In this document: in pieces, positions 22,376-32,217 of the stretch
Position numbering within the stretch: the stretch's first letter is position 1
Layout: each line of letters begins with the position of its first letter
Translations under genes and position numbers: made by a program
The notes under the pieces: model-generated
Seen by the model: only the letters and a program-made list of their open reading frames with translations
What the model was told of the DNA's origin: nothing
Database searches by the model: none
NCBI GenBank assembly: GCA_029261275.1
Contig: JAJDBR010000061.1
Span: 1 to 37,638 of the forward strand
DNA: 37,638 nucleotides
Source: Nitrospirales bacterium
GTDB taxonomy: Bacteria > Nitrospirota > Nitrospiria > Nitrospirales > UBA8639
Direction: 5' to 3'

Positions 22376-24150
22376 GTGTTCCCACGCAAGACATTCACCC
22401 TGTTTGCAAAATGCGCAGTGGCATTGTCTGCCTCAGTCTGCTCTTGGGTTTTGCTCTGATTGGGGGGCGGCTGTTTTATTTGCAGGTCTTACAATCTGAT
22501 GCTGGTGCCCATGAGGTGCAACGCCAGCATCAGAAATCCATGATGGTGCAGTCCGATCGGGGCGTGATCGTTGATCGTCATGGTCATCCCTTGGCATTGA
22601 ATGTTGATGTGCCCTCAGTCTTTGTGAGTCCCAAATCTCTCCGGAATCCTAAGGAAATCGCACGAGTCTTAGCGCCAGTTTTAGATATGCGAGTTGCCCA
22701 ATTGCGCAAGATGTTTCAGCCTACCCAATCGCGTGTCCGTGTCACACGCGATCTTTCTGAGGAAAAGGCTAAACAGATCGAGGCGATGGCTATCCCAGGA
22801 GTGGAGGTGATCAGGAGCCCGCAGCGTTTTTACCCCAAGGGAGAATTGGGTTCTCATATTGTGGGATTTGCTGGTGATGATAATCAGGGTTTGGAAGGGA
22901 TCGAATTTCATTACGAATCCTTTTTGCGTGGAGAGAGGAGCCTCGTGCAATACCAGCGAGATGCTCTGGGCGGGATGATCTCAACGCAGAACAATCCTGA
23001 TTCTACAAGCCATCTCGCTGGGTACCATGTCACTCTTTCAATTGATGAGGTGATTCAGTTTATTGCGGAAGATGAATTGGCGAAGGCGGTGAATCAGAGT
23101 GGCGCCAAGTCAGGAACTATTTTGATCATGGATCCTATGACCGGAGCTATTTTAGCCTGGGCCCTATATCCTACCTTTGATCCCAATCATTTCAGAAAGC
23201 TTTCGGCCAAAGATTGGAGGAATTGGGCGGTCACCGATCCTTATGAGCCGGGATCGACCTTGAAAATAGTCGTGGCTGCCGCTGCATTAGAAGAGGGGGT
23301 CATGGAGCCTGACACCTTGATTTATGGAGGTGATGGGCAAATGCCCGTTGCAGGGACCATTGTGCATGATCACGCGAAATCCAGTTGGATGACCTTTACG
23401 GAAGCCGTCGCGCACTCGAGCAATGTTGGTGTGATTAAAGTCGCACTCGAATTAGGGAAACCACGGATGTTTGAGTATCTGAAAGCGTTTGGTTTTGGCG
23501 AAAAGACAGGCATTGACCTTTCTGGAGAATCAGCGGGAATTTTATGGGGTTTGGATAAATGGAGTGGTCGAAGTCTGTCTTCTTTAGCTATGGGGCAAGA
23601 AATTGCTGTTACCCCGATCCAAATGGTGACGGCGATGTCTGTTGTGGCGAATGGGGGGTGGTTGATGACGCCACGCGTGGTGTCTTCGGTTATGAATGGT
23701 CGTGGGCAAGCAGTTCTCACGAAACATTTGGAACCAAAGCGACGACCCATTTCTGCTCAAACAGCCAAACGTCTGGGCCGTATTCTTGAAACCGTAGTTG
23801 AAAATGGAACGGGCCAACGGGCTAAATTGGCGGGATATCGCGCTGCTGGCAAAACAGGAACGTCCCAAAAAATCGATCCGAAAACAGGGGGCTATTCGTC
23901 ATCACATGTTATTGCCTCGTTTGTAGGATTCGTGCCGGTTGAACATCCACGTCTCACGATGCTTGTGGTGATCGATGACCCAGAAGGAGAAAAATGGAGA
24001 TGGGGAGGGGCTAGCGCAGCTCCTGTGTTTGGGAATGTGGCGAATCGAGTCCTGCCTCATTTGGGGATCTTGCCTGGGGGCGCTCAATTGATACGAACGG
24101 CGTCCTCCTCCTCTTCCCATCCATCATCTTTACAGGCGCTTGTGCAGTAA
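22372..24150 (+). CDS. ftsI: Septal peptidoglycan transpeptidase FtsI (PBP3)
   Basis: 592 residues. A membrane anchor at about 14-36 (MRSGIVCLSLLLGFALIGGRLF) is followed by the PBP dimer domain (about 55-220) and the transpeptidase domain. Catalytic motifs are S295-TLK298, S349-SN351 and K494-TG496. It cross-links septal peptidoglycan in the periplasm with FtsW. No C-terminal PASTA domain; a Ser-rich tail (TASSSSSHPSS) ends the protein. ATG 22372 overlaps the ftsL stop. Confidence 0.95.
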   Translation: MSVPTQDIHPVCKMRSGIVCLSLLLGFALIGGRLFYLQVLQSDAGAHEVQRQHQKSMMVQSDRGVIVDRHGHPLALNVDVPSVFVSPKSLRNPKEIARVLAPVLDMRVAQLRKMFQPTQSRVRVTRDLSEEKAKQIEAMAIPGVEVIRSPQRFYPKGELGSHIVGFAGDDNQGLEGIEFHYESFLRGERSLVQYQRDALGGMISTQNNPDSTSHLAGYHVTLSIDEVIQFIAEDELAKAVNQSGAKSGTILIMDPMTGAILAWALYPTFDPNHFRKLSAKDWRNWAVTDPYEPGSTLKIVVAAAALEEGVMEPDTLIYGGDGQMPVAGTIVHDHAKSSWMTFTEAVAHSSNVGVIKVALELGKPRMFEYLKAFGFGEKTGIDLSGESAGILWGLDKWSGRSLSSLAMGQEIAVTPIQMVTAMSVVANGGWLMTPRVVSSVMNGRGQAVLTKHLEPKRRPISAQTAKRLGRILETVVENGTGQRAKLAGYRAAGKTGTSQKIDPKTGGYSSSHVIASFVGFVPVEHPRLTMLVVIDDPEGEKWRWGGASAAPVFGNVANRVLPHLGILPGGAQLIRTASSSSSHPSSLQALVQ

Positions 24151-24153
24151 ATT

Positions 24154-25671
24154 GTGACGCTTCAAGATTTACTCGATCCGGTCGATGTAGTGAGAATTTC
24201 TGGCGATCTCCAATCTGAGATTGTCTCAATAACGGAAGATTCGCGCGCGGTCAGGCCAGGCTCTGTGTTTGTGGCCATCCAAGGAATACAACAAGATGGA
24301 CATCATTTTGTGAACCAGGCATTCGCTCAGGGAGCTGCGGCTGTTGTGGTGGAAGAGGGATGTTTTCAAGGCATTTCTGCCGAGAGCTCACAGGCCGTTT
24401 CCTCTTTAATTCACGTGAAAAATTCCCGCAAGGCGTTGGGATTGATGGCCTCTCATCTACAGGGGAATCCATCATGGCATTTGAAGATGATCGGTGTCAC
24501 AGGAACCAACGGAAAAACGACGGTGACCCATATAGCGGCATCACTGCTAGAGGCACAAGGCCATCAGGTTGGATTGCTTGGGACGGTCGGGTATGTATAC
24601 GGAAGAGAGCGACAAGAGGCCTCACATACCACGCCTGCACCGGTACAACTTCAGGAGATGTTGGGTGAGATGGTGCGCGCTGGAATAGATGTTGGGGTGT
24701 TGGAAGTCTCCTCTCATGCGTTGGCATTAGATCGAGTCGCGGGCTGTGAGTTCGATGTCGTGGTCTTTACCAATTTGACTCAAGATCATTTAGATTTCCA
24801 CCACACTATGGACCACTATTTTCAATCGAAGCTGCATTTATTTACTGACTATGTGGTGGATGGACAAAAGGCAGAGCCAAAGAGGGCCTTGGTTAATGCC
24901 GATGATTCCTGGGCTATCTTGCTTCTTCAGCAATGTCCTATTCCGGTTTGGACATTTGGACTTCATGCTAAAGCCGATATTCAAGCTGAAGCCGTCCAAC
25001 TTGGTATGGATGGAACCCAATTTGTGGTGAAGAGTCCGCTGGGGAAAATGACGATCACGAGTCAATTGGTTGGTGAACATAATGTATCGAATATGTTGGC
25101 GGCTATTGGCATCGGGTTAGCAGTCGGGATGTCTCCGGAATTGATTGAGCAAACACTGAAGTCCGTTGAGAATGTCCCGGGACGGTTTGAACGCATTCAG
25201 GAAGGCCAAGATTTTACCGTGGTGGTGGACTATGCCCATACCGACGATGCGCTCCAACGATTGCTTGAGGCCGCGCAGTCCATTAAGCAGGGACGTGTCA
25301 TCACAGTATTTGGTTGTGGTGGTGATCGAGATCCAGGGAAGCGATCAAAGATGGGGCAGGTGGCGGTCAGAAAGAGTGATCTCGTGATTGTCACCTCTGA
25401 TAATCCACGAACGGAAGACCCGCAAACCATTCTTGCTGATATCGAAAAAGGCATTGTAGCCTTACCCCCTGATGAGCGGTGTCTGTTTCAAACAATTTCT
25501 GATCGAGCGGAAGCTATCCAGGTTGCTATTGACGCGGCTCGCTTAGGAGATCTTGTCTTGATTGCAGGGAAAGGTCATGAAGATTATCAAATCCTTGGGA
25601 CCCAGAAAGTGTATTTTGATGATCGTGAAGAAGCTCGAAAGGCCATTCGTGAACGAAGGCGTTCAGTTTAG
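24154..25671 (+). CDS. murE: UDP-MurNAc-L-Ala-D-Glu:meso-DAP ligase
   Basis: 505 residues from GTG 24154, 3 bp after ftsI. It adds the third amino acid of the stem peptide in the cytosol. The ATP loop is G117-TNGKTT123. D416-NPR419 is the meso-diaminopimelate recognition motif, so the wall is the DAP type; lysine enzymes differ here. GHEDYQ near the end and the three Mur domains are present. Length is typical. Confidence 0.95.
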   Translation: MTLQDLLDPVDVVRISGDLQSEIVSITEDSRAVRPGSVFVAIQGIQQDGHHFVNQAFAQGAAAVVVEEGCFQGISAESSQAVSSLIHVKNSRKALGLMASHLQGNPSWHLKMIGVTGTNGKTTVTHIAASLLEAQGHQVGLLGTVGYVYGRERQEASHTTPAPVQLQEMLGEMVRAGIDVGVLEVSSHALALDRVAGCEFDVVVFTNLTQDHLDFHHTMDHYFQSKLHLFTDYVVDGQKAEPKRALVNADDSWAILLLQQCPIPVWTFGLHAKADIQAEAVQLGMDGTQFVVKSPLGKMTITSQLVGEHNVSNMLAAIGIGLAVGMSPELIEQTLKSVENVPGRFERIQEGQDFTVVVDYAHTDDALQRLLEAAQSIKQGRVITVFGCGGDRDPGKRSKMGQVAVRKSDLVIVTSDNPRTEDPQTILADIEKGIVALPPDERCLFQTISDRAEAIQVAIDAARLGDLVLIAGKGHEDYQILGTQKVYFDDREEARKAIRERRRSV

Positions 25672-25688
25672 GTTGGACGATCAGCTCT

Positions 25689-27107
25689 ATGGCGACATTT
25701 GAGGTGGATGAGGTGCTTAAGGCCACGCAGGGAACATTACTCTCGTTAGGAAACCCAAATAGGAAGTTTCGTCGAGTGGAAACGGATTCTCGCGCCGTTA
25801 AGCCAGGGGATCTTTTTATCGCCCTAAAGGGACAGAACTTTGATGGCCATGAATTTATTACGAAGGCTTGGGCCAAAGGGGCTCTCGGCGTTGTGGTTGA
25901 ACAAACTGGTGCCGGGAATCTATTGAAAGCGAGGGGTAAGAAGAATCGAAATCCTCTTGCCGTCGTGCATGTACGCAACACGCTGCGAGCGTACCAAGAT
26001 TTGGCCAGTTTCCATCGAGCGCGGTTCTCCATCCCGGTTGTCGCGATCACAGGTAGCAATGGCAAAACAACGACCAAAGAAATGGTGAATCGGGTCTTGG
26101 CAACGCGCTGGCGCGTTCTTCAGACCCAACGGAATTTTAATAATGCCATTGGTGTTCCCAAAACGCTTTTGGGGTTGCATGCCGGGCATCAAGCGGCCGT
26201 CATTGAAATGGGAGTCGATCAGGTCGGGCAAACCACCCGACTCTGTGAAATGACCAGGCCGACGTTAGGCGTGGTCACGAACGTGGGACCTGATCATTTA
26301 GAGTTTTACGGAACCATGGCTTGCTCGGCAGCATCAAAGGCTGAATTGTTTTCATGGCTCCCAAATGATGGAGCAGCCATCTTGAATGCGGAGGATCGGT
26401 ACTTCCGGCAGTTTGTTAAAAAAGCCAAGAGCCCGATTATTTCTTTTGGGTTGGCACGTCATGCCGATGTCCGCGGAGCCAAGCCGGTTTGGGATGGGAG
26501 ACGCACTGCTTTTCACTTGTGGTTGCCGAATCGAAAAACAAGTCATCGGACTTCTGTGCGAACGATGGGTTTGCATAATATCTCTAATGCGTTGGCGGGG
26601 GCAGCAGTGGGTCATGCGTTGGGTTTTTCGGTTGTAGACATTGTGTCGGGGTTGGCGAAATTTCGTCCAGCGCCCATGCGATCGGAAATCCGTCGTCATG
26701 GTGGAGCGACCTATCTCTATGATTGCTATAACGCAAATCCAGCTTCAGTGAAGGCTGCATTAGATGTGTTGGTTGAATTGGATCCTATGCGCAGAACGGT
26801 TGCGGTTCTAGGAGATATGCTTGAGCTGGGACCGAAAGAAAATCAGTTTCATCAAGAAATCGGTCGTTATGTGGCCAAGAAAGATGTCAGTCAGCTGATT
26901 GCCTGTGGAGCGTTTGGCCCGGACATACAAAAAGGAGCTTGGAGCGTTCGAAAGAGCATGCCAGTCGTGGTAGTCAAAGATGCTGTTGAAGCCGGGAAAT
27001 TTTTAAAAACGCTTGTGACGCGAGGTGATATTATTCTGATCAAAGCCTCACGCGGAGCTCAGATGGAACGGGTGTTTGATGCCGTCTGTCGAGGAGGTCG
27101 TCAGTAA
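25689..27107 (+). CDS. murF: UDP-MurNAc-tripeptide:D-Ala-D-Ala ligase
   Basis: 472 residues. It completes the UDP-MurNAc-pentapeptide by adding D-Ala-D-Ala made by the Ddl encoded later. The ATP loop is TGSNGKTTTKEM (121-132), with VIEMG, VTNVGPDHLE and YDCYNANPASVKAALD following. The N-terminal domain opens with ETDSRAVKPGDLFIALKG, typical of MurF and MurE. It starts 17 bp after murE. Confidence 0.95.
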   Translation: MATFEVDEVLKATQGTLLSLGNPNRKFRRVETDSRAVKPGDLFIALKGQNFDGHEFITKAWAKGALGVVVEQTGAGNLLKARGKKNRNPLAVVHVRNTLRAYQDLASFHRARFSIPVVAITGSNGKTTTKEMVNRVLATRWRVLQTQRNFNNAIGVPKTLLGLHAGHQAAVIEMGVDQVGQTTRLCEMTRPTLGVVTNVGPDHLEFYGTMACSAASKAELFSWLPNDGAAILNAEDRYFRQFVKKAKSPIISFGLARHADVRGAKPVWDGRRTAFHLWLPNRKTSHRTSVRTMGLHNISNALAGAAVGHALGFSVVDIVSGLAKFRPAPMRSEIRRHGGATYLYDCYNANPASVKAALDVLVELDPMRRTVAVLGDMLELGPKENQFHQEIGRYVAKKDVSQLIACGAFGPDIQKGAWSVRKSMPVVVVKDAVEAGKFLKTLVTRGDIILIKASRGAQMERVFDAVCRGGRQ

Positions 27108-27113
27108 ATCCTT

Positions 27114-28190
27114 ATGCTGTACCTATGGCTCTATCCCCTTCGTGACGAGTTTGCGATTTTCAATGTTTTTCGTTACCTCAGTTTTCGCATGATTTATGCC
27201 GCCATTACCGCTTTTCTTATTGTATTTTTTTTGGCTCCTCCCGTCATTAGGAAATTACAAACCTTGGGATTGGGACAAAAAATTCGGAGCGATGGCCCAC
27301 AGTCGCATCTTGGAAAATCTGGCACACCGACCATGGGAGGTATGCTGATTTTGTTTTCGGTCTTATTGGCGACGCTACTGTGGGCGGATGTCTCTAATTA
27401 CTATGTTTGGTTGGTCATGTTGTCGATCGTGGGATTTGGGTTAATTGGATTTGTGGATGACTACATCAAGATTTTACGTGGGGAGTCCAAAGGCCTGTCA
27501 CCTATACAAAAGTTTATGGGGCAGCTATGTGTGGCCACAGGCATTGGATTATTTTTTTATCTGTCCCCAGCCTATTCCACTGAACTGAGTGTGCCATTTT
27601 TTAAAAATTTTAACCCCGATCTTGGGGTGTTCTATATTCCCTTCGCAATTTTGGTCATCGTGGGCTGTTCCAATGCTGTAAATTTAACAGATGGGTTAGA
27701 CGGCTTGGCGGTGGGACCGGTGATTATATCCGCGATGGCCTATACCGTTGTGGCGTGGGCCGTTGGGAATCGAGTGGTCTCGCAATATCTTTTGATACCG
27801 CATATCGAAGGGGCAGGAGAATTAGCGGTCTTGACGGCATCGATTATTGGGTCCGGTCTCGGATTTCTGTGGTTCAACACGTATCCGGCTTCAGTTTTCA
27901 TGGGGGATGTGGGGTCATTGCCCCTAGGGGCGGCGCTAGGGACGGTGGCGGTGGTCTGCAAGCATGAACTGTTATTGGTGCTGGTTGGTGGTGTCTTTGT
28001 CATGGAAGCGGTATCCGTAATATTTCAAGTGGCCTCGTTTAAATCGCGAGGAAAGCGAATCTTTCTTATGGCCCCTCTGCACCATCACTTTGAGATGAAA
28101 GGATGGGAAGAGCCTAAAGTCGTTGTCCGTCTGTGGATCATTGCGATTATTCTTGGACTTTTGAGCATCAGCACGTTGAAGCTACGGTAA
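27114..28190 (+). CDS. mraY: Phospho-MurNAc-pentapeptide transferase MraY
   Basis: 358 residues with about ten membrane helices. It moves phospho-MurNAc-pentapeptide to undecaprenyl phosphate, forming lipid I on the inner face of the membrane. Conserved stretches are GTPTMGG, D115-D116 (GFVDDYIKI), [21 protein letters not shown] and the cytosolic histidine loop PLHHHFE. The N-terminus ([25 protein letters not shown]) is the usual one. It starts 6 bp after murF. Confidence 0.96.
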   Translation: MLYLWLYPLRDEFAIFNVFRYLSFRMIYAAITAFLIVFFLAPPVIRKLQTLGLGQKIRSDGPQSHLGKSGTPTMGGMLILFSVLLATLLWADVSNYYVWLVMLSIVGFGLIGFVDDYIKILRGESKGLSPIQKFMGQLCVATGIGLFFYLSPAYSTELSVPFFKNFNPDLGVFYIPFAILVIVGCSNAVNLTDGLDGLAVGPVIISAMAYTVVAWAVGNRVVSQYLLIPHIEGAGELAVLTASIIGSGLGFLWFNTYPASVFMGDVGSLPLGAALGTVAVVCKHELLLVLVGGVFVMEAVSVIFQVASFKSRGKRIFLMAPLHHHFEMKGWEEPKVVVRLWIIAIILGLLSISTLKLR

Positions 28191-28197
28191 GCATGGA

Positions 28198-29625
28198 ATG
28201 TCAGTGAAATTTTCAGGAGTCATGGAAATAATGAGTGCCACTCCCGCTATTCCAATAAGCACTTGGAAGGAGAGCAACGTGACGGTGTTTGGGATGGGGC
28301 GCAGTGGCCAAGCTGCAGCTGATGTGCTTTTGGATCGAGGTTCGAATGTTACCCTCGTTGAAGAACATTCGCGTCCTGAACTTGAAGTGGTAAAAAGCAC
28401 CTATAAGGAAAGAGGGGCTCGAATATATGTTGGAGGTAATCTTGAATCTATTTTGAACCAGTCGGACCTTCTTGTAGTGAGTCCTGGCGTACCCAAAGAT
28501 CATGGTTTTCTTCAGCAGGCTCGCCGGGAAAAGATTCCGGTTATTGGAGAAATTGAATTAGCGGCAAGATTTCTTCAGGCACCGATTATTGCGGTCACGG
28601 GCACCAACGGGAAAAGTACAACGGTCCGTCTCATTGGATCCATTCTTCAAGAAAGCGGGAAGCATGTTTTTGTGGGGGGCAATCTTGGACTGCCCTTATG
28701 TAAAGCCGTGACTCGAATATCGGAGTCCTCTCAGGCAACTGTGTATGACTATATTGTGGCTGAGGTGTCAAGCTTCCAACTTGAAACCATTCAGCAGTTC
28801 AAGCCATGGATTTCAGTCCTGTTGAATGTGACGCCTGATCATCTTGATCGACACCCTACTCAAGAAGAGTACCAAGCCGCAAAGAAGCGTATTTTTGAAA
28901 ATCAAACTGATCAGGATTGGATGATCATTAACGCTGATGACCCGACAGTGGGGGCGATGGCTCTCGATGCCCCGGCACGTCTGTGGGAATTTAGTCTTTG
29001 TCGCGACGTTGCGCAGGGTGTGTATTTGGACGGAAGAGTGATTCGAGCACAACGACAGGGAAAAGAGGATATCCTTTTTGATCGTGATGGCAGCCCGCTG
29101 CGCGGACAACATAATGTGGCGAATGCGATGGCGGCGATAAGCGTTGGACTCCTGTGTGGATGTTCAAAAGACGATATTGCGAAAGCGCTTCAGACTGTTC
29201 CGACTTTTGAGCATGCCCTGGAATCCGTTCGAGCATGGAATGGTGTGACGTTCATCAATGATTCAAAGGGGACAAATGTTGATGCGACGCTCAAGGCATT
29301 GCAGAGCTTTGATGAACCTGTTGTCTTGATTCTTGGAGGAAAAGATAAAGGCGGAGACTTCACTCGCCTCTTGGAAGTTATTCATTGTGGCGTGAAGGGC
29401 ATTGTGGTCATTGGGGAAGCGGCATCTCAGATATTAGATGCGTTGAAAGGGAGTGTGCCCATTAGTGGTGCAACGAGTCTTGAGGACGCTGTTTTGCAAG
29501 CATGCGCACTTGCGACCAGTGGAGATGTCGTGTTGTTTTCTCCGGCATGTGCGAGTTTCGACATGTTTCAGGATTACCATGACCGCGGGCTTGAGTTTAA
29601 GCGTATTGTGCGGGAGCTTCACTAG
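28198..29625 (+). CDS. murD: UDP-MurNAc-L-alanine:D-glutamate ligase
   Basis: 475 residues if the ATG at 28198 is used. ATGs at 28222 and 28231 lie after AGGAG (28214-28218) and would give a length nearer the family norm; 28231 has the better spacing. It adds D-Glu to UDP-MurNAc-L-Ala. The N-terminal Rossmann region has VFGMGRSGQAAADVL. The ATP loop is TGTNGKST (134-141). NVTPDHLDRH, INDSKGTNVDATLKAL and LSPACASFDMF-type end motif (FSPACASFDMF) follow. Confidence 0.93.
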   Translation: MSVKFSGVMEIMSATPAIPISTWKESNVTVFGMGRSGQAAADVLLDRGSNVTLVEEHSRPELEVVKSTYKERGARIYVGGNLESILNQSDLLVVSPGVPKDHGFLQQARREKIPVIGEIELAARFLQAPIIAVTGTNGKSTTVRLIGSILQESGKHVFVGGNLGLPLCKAVTRISESSQATVYDYIVAEVSSFQLETIQQFKPWISVLLNVTPDHLDRHPTQEEYQAAKKRIFENQTDQDWMIINADDPTVGAMALDAPARLWEFSLCRDVAQGVYLDGRVIRAQRQGKEDILFDRDGSPLRGQHNVANAMAAISVGLLCGCSKDDIAKALQTVPTFEHALESVRAWNGVTFINDSKGTNVDATLKALQSFDEPVVLILGGKDKGGDFTRLLEVIHCGVKGIVVIGEAASQILDALKGSVPISGATSLEDAVLQACALATSGDVVLFSPACASFDMFQDYHDRGLEFKRIVRELH

Positions 29626-30801
29626 GTGAATATGACCTTGCTTCGACGGGGGAACGCGCACCGCGATTCACGTGCTTGGGCTGATTTGTTTCAGGGACAG
29701 TTGACGCTCGATCGGCGCAGGATCGATCCATTGATTTTGGGAATTACGATTGCCCTTTCCCTCGGGGGGTTGATCATGGTGTTTAGTGCAAGCGGGGTTG
29801 TCGCGGAGATGAAATATTCGAATTCTACCCATTATCTACAGCGTCAAATCGTGTGGATGGTGCTGGGTTATTGTGTCCTCTTTGTCGGATCTCAAATTGA
29901 TTATCGGCAATGGAAACAGTGGGTGCCCTGGATTGTGGTGGGATGTGTGGTCGGATTGCTGCTGGTGCTGATGTTTGGACCGAAAATTAATGGTGCTCAA
30001 CGGTGGCTCACCTTTGGGTTTTTTTCTATTCAACCCACGGAGATGGCTAAGCTGGCTGTGGTGTTGTATTTAGCTGCGTTTCTCGCCAATCCCAATCGTC
30101 GTATTACAGACTGGCGGCGTGGGTTTCTTCCTCCAGTGATTGTGGTGAGCAGCTTGTGTTTTTTAATTGTCGTTGAACCAGATTTGGGAAGTATCGTGGT
30201 GATTGGCTTGGTCTTCGTTTGCATGATGTATTTAGCGGGGGCGAGGCTTCGACATTTGGCTTGTTTAGGTTTGCCAATGATTCTTGGATTTCTTGCGCTT
30301 ATTGTATTTAGCCCGGAGAGATGGGAGCGATTCACGACGTTTCTCGATCCTTTTCAGGACAGAAAAGATGCGGGATACCAGTTGGTGCAATCCCTCTTAG
30401 CCTTAGAAAATGGTGGCGTCTTTGGAGTGGGGCTTGGTCAAGGCAAGCAAAAACTTTTGTATCTTCCCGAAGGACATACTGACTTTGTGCTGGCGTTGGT
30501 TGGGGAAGAGCTCGGCTTGATTGGCACATTAGGATTATTAGGCTTGTTTGTCATTCTCGTCTTTAAGGGGTTTCGAGTGGCAGCGTTGGCGCCCGATGTG
30601 TTTGGTCGATATTTGGCTCTGGGAATCACCCTGTTGCTTACCATGCAAGCTATGATTAACGCTGGTGTGGTGAGTGGTATGTTGCCGACCAAAGGCTTGA
30701 CACTGCCTCTCGTCAGTTACGGAGGGTCTTCGCTTCTCACGACGATGTTGGCTATTGGGATATTACTGAGTATCGCTCGTCAAGGACGGGCCAGCCCTTA
30801 G
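29626..30801 (+). CDS. ftsW: Septal peptidoglycan glycosyltransferase FtsW (SEDS)
   Basis: 391 residues from GTG 29626, which abuts the murD stop; ATG 29632 is an alternative. About ten membrane helices. It polymerises lipid II at the septum with FtsI. SEDS motifs are visible: FGPKINGAQRWL, QPTEMAKLA, EPDLGS, the large loop GGVFGVGLGQGKQKLLYLPE and HTDFVLALVGEELG, and near the end GMLPTKGLTLPLVSYGGSS. The N-terminal 35 residues are cytosolic. Confidence 0.95.
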   Translation: MNMTLLRRGNAHRDSRAWADLFQGQLTLDRRRIDPLILGITIALSLGGLIMVFSASGVVAEMKYSNSTHYLQRQIVWMVLGYCVLFVGSQIDYRQWKQWVPWIVVGCVVGLLLVLMFGPKINGAQRWLTFGFFSIQPTEMAKLAVVLYLAAFLANPNRRITDWRRGFLPPVIVVSSLCFLIVVEPDLGSIVVIGLVFVCMMYLAGARLRHLACLGLPMILGFLALIVFSPERWERFTTFLDPFQDRKDAGYQLVQSLLALENGGVFGVGLGQGKQKLLYLPEGHTDFVLALVGEELGLIGTLGLLGLFVILVFKGFRVAALAPDVFGRYLALGITLLLTMQAMINAGVVSGMLPTKGLTLPLVSYGGSSLLTTMLAIGILLSIARQGRASP

Positions 30802-30814
30802 GTAGCCAATTGGA

Positions 30815-31891
30815 ATGAGAGTGGTGATTGCCGCAGGTGGAACTGGGGGACATATGTATCCGGCTATTGCCTATGCCAAAGCCTTTCAGCGGCATGATCC
30901 AGATGGGCAAATTTTGTTTGTAGGAACAGGGAAGGTTGTCGAACAGAATATTCTCTCGCAAGAAGGATTTCCGGTGGAGTCCATCCAGGTGGAAGGTTTT
31001 GTCGGTAAGAGTATTCTAAGCATGCTTCGGGCGCTTTGGCTCCTTCCTCACTCTCTGTGGCGAGCTTTACGCATTCTTCGATCTCCGAAAGTAGATTTAG
31101 TTATTGGGACTGGTGGGTATTTCAGCCCGCCGATTGTATGTGCAGCTTGGTTGCTTCACATTCCTCGCGTGATTTTGGAACCCAATGCCATGCCAGGATT
31201 AGCTAATCGTCTATTGGGACCCCTGGCTGATCGAGTTTTTTTGGCATTTGATAGTGCGAAATCATTTTTTTCCTCACACAAGGTTCGAGTTATTGGAACA
31301 CCTATCCGTCAGGCTTTTGTTTTGGATCATCCTCCGGCACTTCCTGGAAAGGTGGCGCATCTCTTGATTTTTGGAGGGAGCCAAGGTGCCCAGGCGATAA
31401 ATTCTGCCATGCTTGAAGCGGTCGAACGATCAGAGATTCTCAGGACATCGGTCACGCTGACCCATCAGACGGGAGCCGCTGATTATGAACGAATTCGGCA
31501 AGGGTATGAACAATGTGGAATGCAAGCGTATGTTCAGTCATTTTTGTTTGATATGCCCAAGGAGTTGGCCAAAGCGGATCTGGTGATTTGTCGCGCAGGG
31601 GCTAGCACGCTAGCGGAATTAGCTGCCTATGGCAAAGTTGGGATTCTGATCCCGTTTCCGCATGCCACGCATAATCATCAAGAAATGAATGCCAGCACAA
31701 TGGAAAGGGCAGGGGCTGCGCGAATGTTGCGGCAAACGGACCTGAACGGACAGAAGTTGACAGAGGAAATTGAACGTCTCATGCAGGATATTCCAGCTTT
31801 GCAGGCAATGGCTCGGCAAAGTTGGAAGTTCAGGAAAATTGACGCCACTGAACACATGGTTCGTGAATGTCTCACTCTCGTTCATCCGTAA
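30815..31891 (+). CDS. murG: Lipid II synthase MurG
   Basis: 358 residues. This GT28 enzyme adds GlcNAc to lipid I at the inner membrane surface. The N-terminal G-loop is G8-GTGGH13, a second G-rich loop is GTGGYFSPP, and the C-terminal UDP-GlcNAc site has FGGSQGAQAIN, CRAGASTLAELAAYG and PFPHATHNHQ. It starts 13 bp after ftsW. Confidence 0.96.
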   Translation: MRVVIAAGGTGGHMYPAIAYAKAFQRHDPDGQILFVGTGKVVEQNILSQEGFPVESIQVEGFVGKSILSMLRALWLLPHSLWRALRILRSPKVDLVIGTGGYFSPPIVCAAWLLHIPRVILEPNAMPGLANRLLGPLADRVFLAFDSAKSFFSSHKVRVIGTPIRQAFVLDHPPALPGKVAHLLIFGGSQGAQAINSAMLEAVERSEILRTSVTLTHQTGAADYERIRQGYEQCGMQAYVQSFLFDMPKELAKADLVICRAGASTLAELAAYGKVGILIPFPHATHNHQEMNASTMERAGAARMLRQTDLNGQKLTEEIERLMQDIPALQAMARQSWKFRKIDATEHMVRECLTLVHP

Positions 31892-32217
31892 CAGCGAACA
31901 AATATATATGCATCAATGCTATCTGGAAACTGTCAAGTTTACACAAGAAATCATGGCGCCATTGTTCATCTTTAATTATGAGGAAGGTTGTGTGCAGGAA
32001 TTGAGGGCAGCGTTTGTTAAGAGATGACACAAGGGGCTGGCGATGTTTGGCCATCTTGCTGACCACGTTTGTGATCGAATTGGTATTCGAGTATCGAAAT
32101 CACATCGAGGGAACCAAGGAACTGTCATGAGACAACAGTCTGTCTTCTCTTTCAACGCCCCGTTGGTGTTAAACCCACCTGCATTCCTTTTCCTTACCTC
32201 TGGGGGTCTAGGACATT
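31892..32217. other. 326-bp break in the dcw cluster (murG-murC)
   Basis: The only sizeable gap in an otherwise tightly packed cluster. It holds one small open frame (31908-32027) and a second frame from 32043 that runs into murC out of frame and is not believable. No clear promoter, terminator or hairpin was found. Confidence 0.5.
31908..32027 (+). CDS. Possible 39-residue small protein
   Basis: A frame of 39 codons (MHQCYLETVKFTQEIM..., with ELRAAFVKR at the end) that starts 16 nt after the murG stop. No ribosome site precedes the ATG and I recognise no family. It may be chance, or a small dcw-linked gene. Kept at low confidence because it fills a third of the gap. Confidence 0.15.
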   Translation: MHQCYLETVKFTQEIMAPLFIFNYEEGCVQELRAAFVKR

